Shown: positions 25,279 through 34,213 of the stretch, in pieces | Layout of the letters: each line of letters begins with the position of its first letter | How positions within the stretch are numbered: position 1 is the first letter of the stretch | Origin: an uncultured Fidelibacterota bacterium | GTDB lineage: Bacteria; Fidelibacterota; Marinisomatia; Marinisomatales; UBA1611 | DNA length: 44,895 nt | NCBI GenBank assembly: GCA_902562835.1 | Contig: CACEUX010000013.1 | Span: 1-44,895 of the forward strand | Direction: 5' to 3' | The notes under the pieces: model-generated | Seen by the model: only the letters and a program-made list of their open reading frames with translations | The model's database searches: none | Told to the model about the DNA's origin: nothing | Position numbers and translations under genes: made by a program

Positions 25279-26295
25279 ATGTCAAAAAAAATAAATATTG
25301 CTCTTTTTGGTTTTGGAAGGATTGGGCGCAACCTTTTCAGGCTGGGATATGATAATCCCAACTATAATTTTGTTGCGATTAGTGATTTTGGATCTGCTGA
25401 AGCATTACATTACTTATTGGTGCGGGATTCGATCCATGGTTCGATGAAAGATGAAGTTGAGTTAAATGGAAACCATCTGGTTGTAAAAGAGCAACGACCT
25501 AGAGTCATAAGTGGTGGTGAACCGGGTACTGTGCCATGGGATGCCTATGATGTCGATATTGTTATTGATGCGACAGGTCGTTTCCTCACAAGAAATGAGC
25601 TTTCAGCTCACTTAGATTCCGGTGCTAAAAGAGTTTTGATAAGTAGAAATCCAAAAGATAGTATTGATAGATATGTCATTCCAGGAATTAATGAGTCAAG
25701 CATAGAAAGCGCTGATAAAATAATCTCTACTACCTCATCGACAACTCAAGTACTAGCATTAATGGTTAAAATGTTAGATGCAAATTTTGGTTTAGAACGC
25801 GCAATGATGACAACCGTTCATGCTTACACGGCAGATCAACCACTGGCTGATGCTGCTGGTGTAGATCTGAGGCGTAGTCGCTCTGCTGTTGAAAATATTA
25901 TACCTAATAGTACTCGTGCTCCATCAATTATAGAAGAATTAATGCCAGATTTCCAAGGTAAGCTTGATGGAATAGCATTTAATGTTCCTGTCCCAAATGG
26001 ATCTTGCGTTGACCTTACTACAGAACTTAGAAATATCCCAACGGTAGATGAAGCAAATCAGGCTATAAAGCAATATTCTAATAGTTCGATGAAAGGTATT
26101 GTAGGCTATACATCCGACCCTATAGTATCTAGTGATGTTATTGGTAGAGAAGAGACAATGGTATACGATGAAAAAGCTACAATGATTACTAAGGAATCAC
26201 TTTTAAAAACATTATGTTGGTATGATAATGGCTGGGGATTTGCCAGTAGAATAATCGATGTAATTGATGCTTATGCAGCTCTGGAGGATAATTAG
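25279..26295 (+). CDS. GAPDH paralogue lacking the catalytic cysteine (probable pseudoenzyme)
   Basis: 338 residues with a full GAPDH fold: NAD loop GFGRIGR (11-17), Asp36, VHAYTADQ (His181), KLDGIAFNVPVPNG and WYDNGWGF. The catalytic segment, normally SNASCTTNC, reads STTSSTTQV, so Ser154 replaces the Cys. The Arg that binds the substrate phosphate (position 231 in the next gene) is Asn235 here. The NAD site looks intact, the ATG-to-stop frame has no damage, and the next gene encodes a normal GAPDH starting 1 base into this stop. Loss of two catalytic residues in an otherwise conserved protein suggests a regulatory or structural partner, perhaps in mixed tetramers, rather than an enzyme. Another dehydrogenase activity is possible. 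Confidence 0.9.
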   Translation: MSKKINIALFGFGRIGRNLFRLGYDNPNYNFVAISDFGSAEALHYLLVRDSIHGSMKDEVELNGNHLVVKEQRPRVISGGEPGTVPWDAYDVDIVIDATGRFLTRNELSAHLDSGAKRVLISRNPKDSIDRYVIPGINESSIESADKIISTTSSTTQVLALMVKMLDANFGLERAMMTTVHAYTADQPLADAAGVDLRRSRSAVENIIPNSTRAPSIIEELMPDFQGKLDGIAFNVPVPNGSCVDLTTELRNIPTVDEANQAIKQYSNSSMKGIVGYTSDPIVSSDVIGREETMVYDEKATMITKESLLKTLCWYDNGWGFASRIIDVIDAYAALEDN

Positions 26296-27296
26296 TGAAG
26301 GTCGCTATAAATGGGTTTGGTAGAATCGGTCGATCTGTTTTTCGCATTCTCGAGAATAGAGAAAATGTTGATGTAGTAGCAATTAATGATATTTTTGATA
26401 AAGGTGCGCTCACATACCTACTAAAATATGATACTGTAATGGGGCGATTCCCCGGAGAAGTGACACTTGATGGTGACATTTTAAAAACTCAGAACCAGTC
26501 TGTAAAATTATTAGCTGAACGTGAACCTTCCTCTCTACCATGGAATGAACTTGGTGTTGATATTGTTATTGAATCAACAGGGATATTTCGTCAGCGAAGC
26601 CAGCTTCAGAATCATATAAATGCCGGTGCAAAACGTGTTGTCTTAACCGTGCCATCAAAGGATGAAATTGATTATACGGTTGTACTTGGCGTGAATGATG
26701 ATGGTTTAAGACCTGAACATAAGATTGTTTCAAATGCATCATGTACGACAAATTGTCTAGCCCCTATGGCAAAGATTTTAAATGACTCATTTGGTATTCA
26801 AATGGGCGTCATTAATACGATACATGCATATACTAATGATCAGCGTCTAGCAGATGTCCCTCATTCAGATTGGAGAAGGAGTAGAGCAGCCGCTGAAAAT
26901 GTTATTCCTACCACAACAGGTGCTGCGAGAGCAGTAGGGAAAGTTCTCCCAGAGCTTGATGGTAAACTAGATGGTATCGCCATGAGAGTCCCAGTGCCAG
27001 ATGGTTCCGTTGTAGATTTAAATGTTCGCCTTAATGAAGAGGTGAAAGTAGAAGATGTAAATGATGCTGTTATGTCTGCAGCTGATTCAAGTTCTCTAAA
27101 AAATGTATTAGAATATTCAACTCTTCCAGTTGTTTCATCAGATATTATTGGTAATCCTCATTCATCAGTATTTGATGCTCCATTTACTAGAGTGATTGAA
27201 GGTAACTTTGTAAAAACACTCAACTGGTATGATAATGAGTGGGGATATTCAAATCGAGTAGCAGACCTACTTGAGACACTTTATGCTCTAGATTAA
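26295..27296 (+). CDS. gapA: glyceraldehyde-3-phosphate dehydrogenase, NAD type
   Basis: 333 residues from GTG 26295, which shares one base with the TAG of the paralogue. It has GFGRIGR (8-13), NAD-favouring Asp32, the catalytic SNASCTTNC with Cys150, IHAYTNDQ with His177, TTTGAARAVGKV and GIAMRVPVPDG with Arg231, and WYDNEWGYSNRV. All active-site residues are present. It interconverts glyceraldehyde-3-phosphate and 1,3-bisphosphoglycerate in glycolysis and gluconeogenesis. The phosphofructokinase and aldolase genes downstream, past a gene on the other strand, make this a central-carbon cluster. Its last 4 bases overlap the 3' end of the acetoacetyl-CoA synthetase gene on the minus strand. 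Confidence 0.96.
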   Translation: MKVAINGFGRIGRSVFRILENRENVDVVAINDIFDKGALTYLLKYDTVMGRFPGEVTLDGDILKTQNQSVKLLAEREPSSLPWNELGVDIVIESTGIFRQRSQLQNHINAGAKRVVLTVPSKDEIDYTVVLGVNDDGLRPEHKIVSNASCTTNCLAPMAKILNDSFGIQMGVINTIHAYTNDQRLADVPHSDWRRSRAAAENVIPTTTGAARAVGKVLPELDGKLDGIAMRVPVPDGSVVDLNVRLNEEVKVEDVNDAVMSAADSSSLKNVLEYSTLPVVSSDIIGNPHSSVFDAPFTRVIEGNFVKTLNWYDNEWGYSNRVADLLETLYALD

Positions 27297-29236
27297 TCCA
27301 GTAACTCTGGAATATTCTCATAATAAGATAACACTTGTGGTTCTATCAAAGCATCACGGTTTTTTACATCCTCACCCTGTATAATTCGTTTAACAGCTAT
27401 TTCAACCTTTTTACCATTTATTGTATAGGGAATCTCTTTTATCTGAATTATTTTTTCAGGAACATGTCTTGGCGAGCAATGTAATTTAATTTCCGACCTT
27501 ATCTCATGGATCTTTTTATCGCTAAGACTCTCCTCCTTTTTTAATTTTGTAAATAAGATTATTCTTTCATTACCATTCCATTCTTGACCTATCACCAAAC
27601 TATCATCAATAAAATCCATATGCTCTACTATCTTATATATCTCTGCAGTACCGATCCTAACACCACCAGGATTCAATGTTGCGTCGCTTCTTCCAAATAT
27701 TGTTATACTTCCATATTCTGAAACACTTATAAAATCTCCATGATGCCAAACTCCCTTAAAAGTCTCAAAATATGTTGAAAAATATTTTTGATCATTTTTA
27801 TCCTTCCAAAAATAAACTGGCATTGAAGGGAAGGCTGATAGGCAGACCAGTTCACCTTTCTTATTAATAATAGATTCGCCTTGATTATTATATGAATGGA
27901 TATCCATCCCTAAGCCTTTACATTGTAATTCTCCTCTAGTTACTGGGAGCATTGGATTACTTAAAGCAAAGCATGAGATTATATCTGTACCACCTGAAAT
28001 AGATCCCAGAAGAACATCTTGTTTTATATATCGATATACATAATCAAAGCTCTCATCCATAAGTGGAGACCCTGTTGATAAAATCAAACGAAGCTTGGAG
28101 AGTTTTGTGAATTCTAAAGGCCTTATTCCAGATTCTTTGCAAGATTCAATATATTTTGCACTTGTCCCAAACACGGTGATGCCTAATTGTTCTGATAATT
28201 TCCATAGTTCTTTGCCATCAGGGTAAAAAGGCGAGCCATCAAATTGAATTATTGTTGAACCAATTGAAAGAGAAGAGACAAGCCAGTTCCACATCATCCA
28301 TCCACACGTGGTAAAATAAAATATGCAGTCTTCTCTAACCAGATCACAATGAAAATATAATTCTTTTAGGTGTTGAATAAGGGTCCCGCCTGCTGAATGA
28401 ACAATTGATTTTGGTAGGCCAGTTGTGCCAGACGAATACATTATATATAGAGGATGGTCAAAGGGTAACTGTTCAAAATATAGGGGCTCCGGATCACAGT
28501 TAATGAAGTCGTTATATCTGACACTTGAGACCTCGTCTAAAAGCTCTGGTTTTTTATTTAAATATTCTACTATAACTACCTTTTGTAATGCAGGAATGTT
28601 AATGGAGATCTCATTTAGTTTTTTAATTGAATCATAGCTCTTGCCATTATAAAAATAACCATCAGCGGCAAAGATCACTTTTGGTTCGATCTGAGCAAAT
28701 CTGTCCAGAACAGCTTTAGTACCAAAGTCAGGTGAGGAAGAGCTCCATATTGCTCCAATAGATGCAGTTGCTAACATTGCTATGATTGATTCGGGTATAT
28801 TGGGTATAAACCCTGCAACTCGATCTCCTTTTACAACTCCTAATGTCCTCAATGCATAAGTAACCTTTTCTACTTCCTCATAGACCTCTTTAAATGAGTA
28901 TGTAATTACATCTTTTCCTTCCCTTTTGAAATGAATTGCAGGTCTATTATCACGAAACCTTAAAAGGTTTTCAGCAAAATTCAATTTTGCACCTTGGAAC
29001 CATTTAGCACCTGGCATTTTAGATACGTCATCCACAACATTTAAAAAGGCCTTAGAATGAATAATTTTAGAATAGTTCCAAACTTCTTCCCAAAATTCGG
29101 ATACATGTTCAACTGACCATTGATGTAATTCTTTATATGAATTAATATCTTCATTATATGATTCATTTATTATTTGAATTAATTGAGACATTTGAGTTTT
29201 TTCAGGAGACTTAGGTTTCCAGAGGATATTTTTCAT
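27293..29236 (-). CDS. acsA-like (aacS): acetoacetyl-CoA synthetase
   Basis: 647 residues, the usual length of acetoacetate-CoA ligases. Evidence: the N-terminal pattern typical of the family (KELHQWSVEHVSEFWEEVW), the core AMP-binding motif YSSGTTGLPK (267-276), STGSPL, SGGTDI, GRSDATLNPGGVRIG and the C-terminal catalytic Lys region YTINGKKVE. It activates acetoacetate to acetoacetyl-CoA with ATP, allowing ketone bodies or polyhydroxybutyrate breakdown products to be used for carbon or lipid synthesis. It is transcribed divergently from the phosphofructokinase gene, with palindromic sites between them, and converges on gapA. Confidence 0.93.
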   Translation of the reverse strand: MKNILWKPKSPEKTQMSQLIQIINESYNEDINSYKELHQWSVEHVSEFWEEVWNYSKIIHSKAFLNVVDDVSKMPGAKWFQGAKLNFAENLLRFRDNRPAIHFKREGKDVITYSFKEVYEEVEKVTYALRTLGVVKGDRVAGFIPNIPESIIAMLATASIGAIWSSSSPDFGTKAVLDRFAQIEPKVIFAADGYFYNGKSYDSIKKLNEISINIPALQKVVIVEYLNKKPELLDEVSSVRYNDFINCDPEPLYFEQLPFDHPLYIMYSSGTTGLPKSIVHSAGGTLIQHLKELYFHCDLVREDCIFYFTTCGWMMWNWLVSSLSIGSTIIQFDGSPFYPDGKELWKLSEQLGITVFGTSAKYIESCKESGIRPLEFTKLSKLRLILSTGSPLMDESFDYVYRYIKQDVLLGSISGGTDIISCFALSNPMLPVTRGELQCKGLGMDIHSYNNQGESIINKKGELVCLSAFPSMPVYFWKDKNDQKYFSTYFETFKGVWHHGDFISVSEYGSITIFGRSDATLNPGGVRIGTAEIYKIVEHMDFIDDSLVIGQEWNGNERIILFTKLKKEESLSDKKIHEIRSEIKLHCSPRHVPEKIIQIKEIPYTINGKKVEIAVKRIIQGEDVKNRDALIEPQVLSYYENIPELLD

Positions 29237-29258
29237 TATGATTTATTACTTTTATACG

Positions 29259-29291
29259 GATTAGTGCTAATGATCATTAGAAAAACTAATC
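29259..29291. promoter_or_regulatory. nested palindromes between acetoacetyl-CoA synthetase and phosphofructokinase genes
   Basis: Inside the divergent 173-base gap (29237-29409) CTAATGATCATTAG (29267-29280) is a perfect 14-bp palindrome. It is flanked by a second inverted pair, GATTAGT (29259-29265) and ACTAATC (29285-29291). The centre is about 37 bases upstream of the synthetase start and about 137 bases upstream of the kinase start. It is likely a binding site for a dimeric regulator acting on one or both genes. The remainder of the gap is AT-rich, and I could not place promoters with confidence. Confidence 0.5.
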
Positions 29292-29409
29292 ACATTAATG
29301 TTCTTTAAAATCATAAATATATTTTACAATTATCAGTAATTGGTTCCTATATGAGTGATTCTTTTTTTTAAATTTCAGGTGCAGTTTTTATTGAATTTTA
29401 ATACTTTAG

Positions 29410-30594
29410 ATGAGAATAGCCTTTTTAACTGCGGGTGGTATTGCACCTTGCTTGTCCGCCTCGATTGGCGCATTAATTGAAAAATACAATGAAATAGCGC
29501 CAGAAGCTGAGCTTATTGGATACCTTAATGGGTACCGTGGGCTACTGTTAGGCGACTCCATTTCATTTCCTAGCACTGCAAAAAATGATTTTAAAACATT
29601 ATATAATTTTGGTGGGTCTCCAATAGGAAATAGTCGTGTAAAGCTAACTAATATTGATGATTGTATTAAAAAAGGTTATGTACGCGAAGGAGAGAAACCA
29701 CTTAAAATAGCCTCTGAACAACTTAAAAAAGATGGTATAGATATTCTTCATACAATAGGAGGTGATGATACCAATACAATGGCGGCAAAGCTATCGTCCT
29801 ACCTTAATGATAATGGATATGAACTCACAGTTGTGGGCTTGCCTAAAACAGTAGATAATGATGTTTACCCTATCGAGCAGACTCTAGGTGCATGGACTGC
29901 AGCAGAACAAGGAGCCATTTATTTTGAAAATATCGTAAATGAGAATACAACAAGCACGAGACAACTTATCATCCATGAGGTAATGGGCAGACATTGTGGA
30001 TGGCTAACTGCACAAACAGCATATGATTATAGAAAAAGAATGAAGCATCGCAATTTTTTACCAGAGCTATTGATCCAGAAAGAAAGGTGGGATATAGATG
30101 CAATATATATCCCTGAACATGATTTTGATATGCAAAATGAAGTCGACCGGTTAAAAAAGATAATGGATGAAAAAGACGGGGTCAATATATTTTTAAGCGA
30201 GGGTGCTGGTCAGGAAACCATTGTAAGAGAAATGGAAAACAAGGGTCAAGAGATTCCTAGAGATGCATTTGGGCATGTGCGCCTAGATGAGATAAATCCA
30301 GGGCAATGGTTTGCAAAACAATTTTCAGATGCATTAAGCGCAGAAAAAACACTAGTCCAAAAAAGTGGCTACTTTGCCCGCTCTGCTAAGGCAAATCAAA
30401 TGGATATGGATTTAATAAAAAGATCTGCATTTCTTGGAGCCCAAAATGCATTAGATAATAAAAGCGGAGTTGCAGGATTAGATTATAAGGATGGTGAACT
30501 AAAACTTATTGAGTTTTCAAGGATCAAGGGCGGAAAACCATTTGATGTAAAAGAAGATTGGTACCAAAAAATGATTAACGAAATAGAAAACTAA
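29410..30594 (+). CDS. pfp: pyrophosphate-type 6-phosphofructokinase
   Basis: 394 residues. The PFK signature is present as GGDDTNTMAA (117-126), PKTVDNDVYP (145-154) and MGRHCGWLTA (192-201). In ATP-dependent enzymes the first motif is GGDGS; the second Asp and the Lys of PKTxDND here are the residues linked to pyrophosphate use. So the enzyme should phosphorylate fructose-6-phosphate reversibly with PPi, working in both glycolysis and gluconeogenesis. It is followed 22 bases later by aldolase, with a good AGGA ribosome site before that gene, giving a two-step module. Confidence 0.93.
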   Translation: MRIAFLTAGGIAPCLSASIGALIEKYNEIAPEAELIGYLNGYRGLLLGDSISFPSTAKNDFKTLYNFGGSPIGNSRVKLTNIDDCIKKGYVREGEKPLKIASEQLKKDGIDILHTIGGDDTNTMAAKLSSYLNDNGYELTVVGLPKTVDNDVYPIEQTLGAWTAAEQGAIYFENIVNENTTSTRQLIIHEVMGRHCGWLTAQTAYDYRKRMKHRNFLPELLIQKERWDIDAIYIPEHDFDMQNEVDRLKKIMDEKDGVNIFLSEGAGQETIVREMENKGQEIPRDAFGHVRLDEINPGQWFAKQFSDALSAEKTLVQKSGYFARSAKANQMDMDLIKRSAFLGAQNALDNKSGVAGLDYKDGELKLIEFSRIKGGKPFDVKEDWYQKMINEIEN

Positions 30595-30616
30595 TAAAAA
30601 TAATAATGAGGAAATT

Positions 30617-31636
30617 ATGAACTTGAATAGTTTAAGCGATATAGCAAAGGCAATGGTTGAAAAAGGCCGAGGTATTTTGGCGGCAGATGAGAGTACACCA
30701 ACTTGTAAAAAGAGATTTGATTCCATTAATGTAGAAAGCACAGGAGAAAATAGGAATGCATACAGAGATATGCTTTTCACCACACCAGGTATGGAAAAGT
30801 TTATCAGTGGAGTAATTCTTTTCGATGAGACATTACGTCAATCTTCTCTAGCTGATGGTGAACGATATCCAGATTATCTTAAGAATTTAGGTGTGATTCC
30901 TGGTATCAAAGTGGATAAGGGTGCCCATCCTCTTCCTGGCTCAGAGGAAGAAAAAGTTACAGAGGGATTAGATGGTTTGAATTCAAGATTAAAAGAATAT
31001 TATGATCTTGGTGCTAGATTTGCTAAGTGGAGAGCGGTTATTACTATTGGAGAATCAGCACCTAGCGGTACTTGTCTGGTAGCGAATGCCCATGCTCTCG
31101 CAAGGTATGCTTCATTATGTCAAGAAAATGGAATCGTTCCTATTGTAGAGCCTGAAATCCTCATGGAAGGAGAGCATACCATTGAAGAAAGTTTTATTGT
31201 AACAGAAGAGGTCCTCCATGCAACATTCAATGAATTACACTCCCAGAATGTTCTCTTAGAGGGGATGGTTTTAAAACCTAATATGGTTTTATCTGGATAT
31301 GGATGCTCAGAGCAAGCAAATGTAGATGAAGTAGCTGAAATGACCGTTACTGTATTAAAGCGCTGTGTCCCATCAGCTGTTCCAGGAATTGCCTTTTTAT
31401 CAGGTGGGCAGAGTGATGAAGATGCGACAGCACACTTAAATAAAATGAATCAGATATTAGGAAATAATAACCCTTGGAATCTGACATATTCTTATGGAAG
31501 GGCATTGCAGGCACCAGCTTTAGCCGCTTGGGGTGGTAAGCAAGAGAATGTTAAAAAAGCACAAGATGCATTTTATAAACGTGCAAAATTAAATAGTTTA
31601 GCTTCTAAAGGAGAATATGGTTCCGATATGGAATAA
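30617..31636 (+). CDS. fbaB-like (fda): class I fructose-bisphosphate aldolase
   Basis: 339 residues of the eukaryote-like class I family. GRGILAADESTPTCKKR (17-33), AKWRAVITIG (136-145), PIVEPEIL with the acid/base Glu, LEGMVLKPNMV with the Schiff-base Lys220, and FLSGGQSDEDAT are all present. It splits fructose-1,6-bisphosphate into dihydroxyacetone phosphate and glyceraldehyde-3-phosphate, the substrate of the neighbouring gapA product. No metal-binding class II motifs occur. It follows the kinase in the same direction and is probably co-transcribed. Class I enzymes of this type are found in several FCB and other bacteria besides eukaryotes. Confidence 0.95.
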   Translation: MNLNSLSDIAKAMVEKGRGILAADESTPTCKKRFDSINVESTGENRNAYRDMLFTTPGMEKFISGVILFDETLRQSSLADGERYPDYLKNLGVIPGIKVDKGAHPLPGSEEEKVTEGLDGLNSRLKEYYDLGARFAKWRAVITIGESAPSGTCLVANAHALARYASLCQENGIVPIVEPEILMEGEHTIEESFIVTEEVLHATFNELHSQNVLLEGMVLKPNMVLSGYGCSEQANVDEVAEMTVTVLKRCVPSAVPGIAFLSGGQSDEDATAHLNKMNQILGNNNPWNLTYSYGRALQAPALAAWGGKQENVKKAQDAFYKRAKLNSLASKGEYGSDME

Positions 31637-31654
31637 TGGCCAATTTTCTGCTAT

Positions 31655-32119
31655 TTACCAAGATGTGTAAGGATGCATTGCTAGGTTCATATTATAATAC
31701 TTTGCATCCTTAGTGACCTCTTTTCCAATCCAATTAGGAATATCAAAATTCTCGTCCTCTGTTTTTAGCTCTATTTCTGCTACTATGAGGCCATCGTTTG
31801 AGCTATGGAATTCATCAACTTCCCATGTATGTCCATTATGAACTACATAGTGCCGTGTTTTAGAGATCAGCCTTGTTTTACAAAAGTGAAGCATAAGTTC
31901 TTCTGCATCTTTTTTTGATATAGGGAAATCATATTCTAATCTAGATATCCCTATATTTTTGCCCTTAATTGTTAGAAAATAGTTTTCACCTTTTTCTCGT
32001 ACTCGAATAACCTGTTTTCTTTCATTTACAATATATCCCTGACGTATCTTTACGGATTCTTTTGCCAATCCAAGAGGGCTTTGCGTAATAAGAAATTTTC
32101 GTTCGATCTCAATAGCCAT
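31655..32119 (-). CDS. CYTH-domain triphosphatase (ThTPase-like)
   Basis: 154 residues starting with the CYTH signature EIERKFLI (4-11), the ExExK metal and phosphate site. The other ligands of the tunnel fold follow: KIRQGYI, VIRVREKG, YFLTIKGKN, RLEYDFPI, KTRHYV and VAEIELKTEDE. The short bacterial form is typical of triphosphate tunnel enzymes that hydrolyse inorganic triphosphate or thiamine triphosphate. It overlaps the symporter gene by 11 bases and is downstream of a thiamine pyrophosphokinase, which favours a thiamine triphosphatase role, though that is inference from context. Confidence 0.88.
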   Translation of the reverse strand: MAIEIERKFLITQSPLGLAKESVKIRQGYIVNERKQVIRVREKGENYFLTIKGKNIGISRLEYDFPISKKDAEELMLHFCKTRLISKTRHYVVHNGHTWEVDEFHSSNDGLIVAEIELKTEDENFDIPNWIGKEVTKDAKYYNMNLAMHPYTSW

Positions 32120-33497
32120 GTTTTCCTCTTACATTTAATGATATAAAATAAATTAATGATGTTATCATACCAGGATAAAATGGTTCTATGCTAAATAAAA
32201 TTGAGCCAGTTATTTTTGATATTGAAAACCATATCATAGATACAATTATAGGCATGGTGATCCATTTTATGCCATAACATTCATCAATTAAATTTTTATT
32301 CTTCTTCATTGTCCATAAGAATGGCAATATCAGACCGGGTATCAGAACCGATCCCAATGCGTAAAATAGCTGGACAACTGAAGGTAATAAAAAAGCAAGA
32401 GCAAGAGAGATGACAGATATGATGATCAACCCTCTTCTTATAAATAAAATAGGTTCAGAATCTTTTGAGGGCTTTTTTATTCGCCAGAGGATATCTCTTC
32501 CAACTGTAATAGCACTGACCAAGCTTAGAGAGTCAATTGTAGACATAAGTGTTGCTAGAATACCTATAATGAATAGACCGAAAAACCCATAAGGTAAAAT
32601 ATCTAATGCTAACATTGGATATACCATCAGGGCCTGATCATTTTGAATATAGCCAATAGCATACAGCCCACATAAAATGGTCATTGAGTCAAATATAGCC
32701 CAAAACCCGATCGCAATTAATATGCCTTTTTTAGCAGTTTTTGGTGAATCAGCTGCAGCACATCGCTGAAAAAAACCTGGGTCAATAAACGTCCACGCTG
32801 CAATAAAGAACCAAACCAAAATATATTGATAAGTATTTCCACCAAGTGGATCTAGAAATTTTTCTGGTAGAGATTTCAAATGAGATATCGGGTCTCCGAT
32901 GCTGTGCCAAGAAAAACCTACTAACAAGAAAAATGCCAAAAACATTAAAATAAATTGTAGTAGATCTGTCCTAACTACTGCTGTAAACCCACCATTCCAT
33001 ATATAAATAACACTAAAGATAGTTGAGATCAATAAAGCTGGGCCTAGATTAATTCCAAAAAGAAATTCTAATAAAATTCCCATACTGAGAATATATGGAG
33101 CGGGGCTTGCTAAAAATGTGATAACGATAGCTGATAAGACCCCAACAGGTTCACCAAAATATTTTCTAAAATGATCAGGTATTGATAAAAGACCATACTG
33201 ATTTATTCTTGGAGCAATCCAAAGTGCATACATCATTGCAAAAATATAATAGGGCAGAGAAAAAATAAACCACGTCTGTATACCATAAAGAAATGTATTC
33301 TCGCCAATACCTAATATTGCACCATACCATGTTGTGACAAGAGTCGCAATAAATCCGGTTAAGCTAAGTTTTCTTCCGGAAAGTATAAAGCCACTTTCAG
33401 ATTGTCTTTCATTTTTTTGACGAATTGTACCAATATATATGAGGCTAAGAAAATAGAGCGATATTATAGCCCAATCTAAAATGTGGATACTGTTCAT
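32109..33497 (-). CDS. sodium:solute symporter (SSS family), probable thiamine or related transporter
   Basis: 462 residues with about 12-13 hydrophobic helices. SSS marks include SGRKLSLTGFIATLVTTWYGAILGIGE near the N-terminus, WNGGFTAVVRTDLLQFILM, AAWTFIDPGFFQRCAAADSPKTAKKG and LATLMSTIDSLSLVSAITVGRDI (the Na+-site region). It imports a solute together with sodium through the inner membrane. Its start overlaps the thiamine pyrophosphokinase stop (ATGA), and its end overlaps a CYTH triphosphatase, so thiamine or a precursor is the likely cargo. SSS-type thiamine carriers have been predicted in other bacteria. Other vitamins cannot be excluded. Confidence 0.85.
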   Translation of the reverse strand: MNSIHILDWAIISLYFLSLIYIGTIRQKNERQSESGFILSGRKLSLTGFIATLVTTWYGAILGIGENTFLYGIQTWFIFSLPYYIFAMMYALWIAPRINQYGLLSIPDHFRKYFGEPVGVLSAIVITFLASPAPYILSMGILLEFLFGINLGPALLISTIFSVIYIWNGGFTAVVRTDLLQFILMFLAFFLLVGFSWHSIGDPISHLKSLPEKFLDPLGGNTYQYILVWFFIAAWTFIDPGFFQRCAAADSPKTAKKGILIAIGFWAIFDSMTILCGLYAIGYIQNDQALMVYPMLALDILPYGFFGLFIIGILATLMSTIDSLSLVSAITVGRDILWRIKKPSKDSEPILFIRRGLIIISVISLALAFLLPSVVQLFYALGSVLIPGLILPFLWTMKKNKNLIDECYGIKWITMPIIVSMIWFSISKITGSILFSIEPFYPGMITSLIYFISLNVRGKHGY

Positions 33498-34132
33498 TTA
33501 GTATGATTTAATATGACCCATATCCAATCAGTTGATTTAATTGTACACGTGTTATTTTTTGCTATGTTACTGATTCCTTGAGATGGAAAAGATAGCTTTT
33601 CATCTGCTAAAGTATACTCTAGGCCATCTAATGTTATCTCAGTATCGAGGTTTACAGGGATTATAGAGATGACCTGCCCTGGCATTGTATTGAATATTGT
33701 CGTTCTCTTAATACAATGAATCTCTGAGAAATTAGATAATAAAGTGATACGTATTCTTGAAGAAAAATTTAGTAGTATAAAGAGTGTTGCCATCGAATGA
33801 TCATCTCTTAAACCACTGGAACCAACTAGTGATATTTGTTCGATCCCATTTTTACAGCACCATAATAGCCCTTTCTCTAGATCGGTCATGTTCTGGTCAT
33901 TCAACAATTCTACTTTACAATCATAATTGTCTTTAGCTTGTTTAAGTGAATCAAGATCTCCCAATATATAGTCAGGAGTATGCCCCAGGGTCATTAGGTT
34001 ATCTACACCACCATCAAGGCAGATAAAAGTATTTGCTTTATCTATTATTTTCAGGACTGATGGATGTTCTGGACATTCACCATTACCAAACAGGATTATA
34101 GGTGTTTTAAATGTAGAAAATTTTTGTTTCAT
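33494..34132 (-). CDS. thiN-like (tpk): thiamine pyrophosphokinase
   Basis: 212 residues. CLDGGVDNL (38-46), PDYILGDLDSL (53-63), DQNMTDLEKGL and SSGLRDDHSMATL match thiamine pyrophosphokinase, which transfers pyrophosphate from ATP to thiamine and so makes the cofactor ThDP. It is the first gene of a minus-strand overlapping trio. There are no thiamine biosynthesis genes in the window and no THI-box sequence in the 81-base upstream gap that I can recognise. This fits a salvage-based supply: import by the adjacent symporter and direct activation here. Confidence 0.88.
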   Translation of the reverse strand: MKQKFSTFKTPIILFGNGECPEHPSVLKIIDKANTFICLDGGVDNLMTLGHTPDYILGDLDSLKQAKDNYDCKVELLNDQNMTDLEKGLLWCCKNGIEQISLVGSSGLRDDHSMATLFILLNFSSRIRITLLSNFSEIHCIKRTTIFNTMPGQVISIIPVNLDTEITLDGLEYTLADEKLSFPSQGISNIAKNNTCTIKSTDWIWVILNHTK

Positions 34133-34213
34133 ATTATAAATTACGAAGGAGAGAAATCATATTAGAACGGATTCTATTATGGAGTTTATTCACTTAAATT
34201 TATCACCTTTTCC

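Noticed and set aside
34133-34213. THI-box (TPP) riboswitch upstream of thiamine pyrophosphokinase
   Set aside because: I looked for the conserved CTGAGA-type core on the minus strand and found none; the gap is also short for a full riboswitch plus expression platform.
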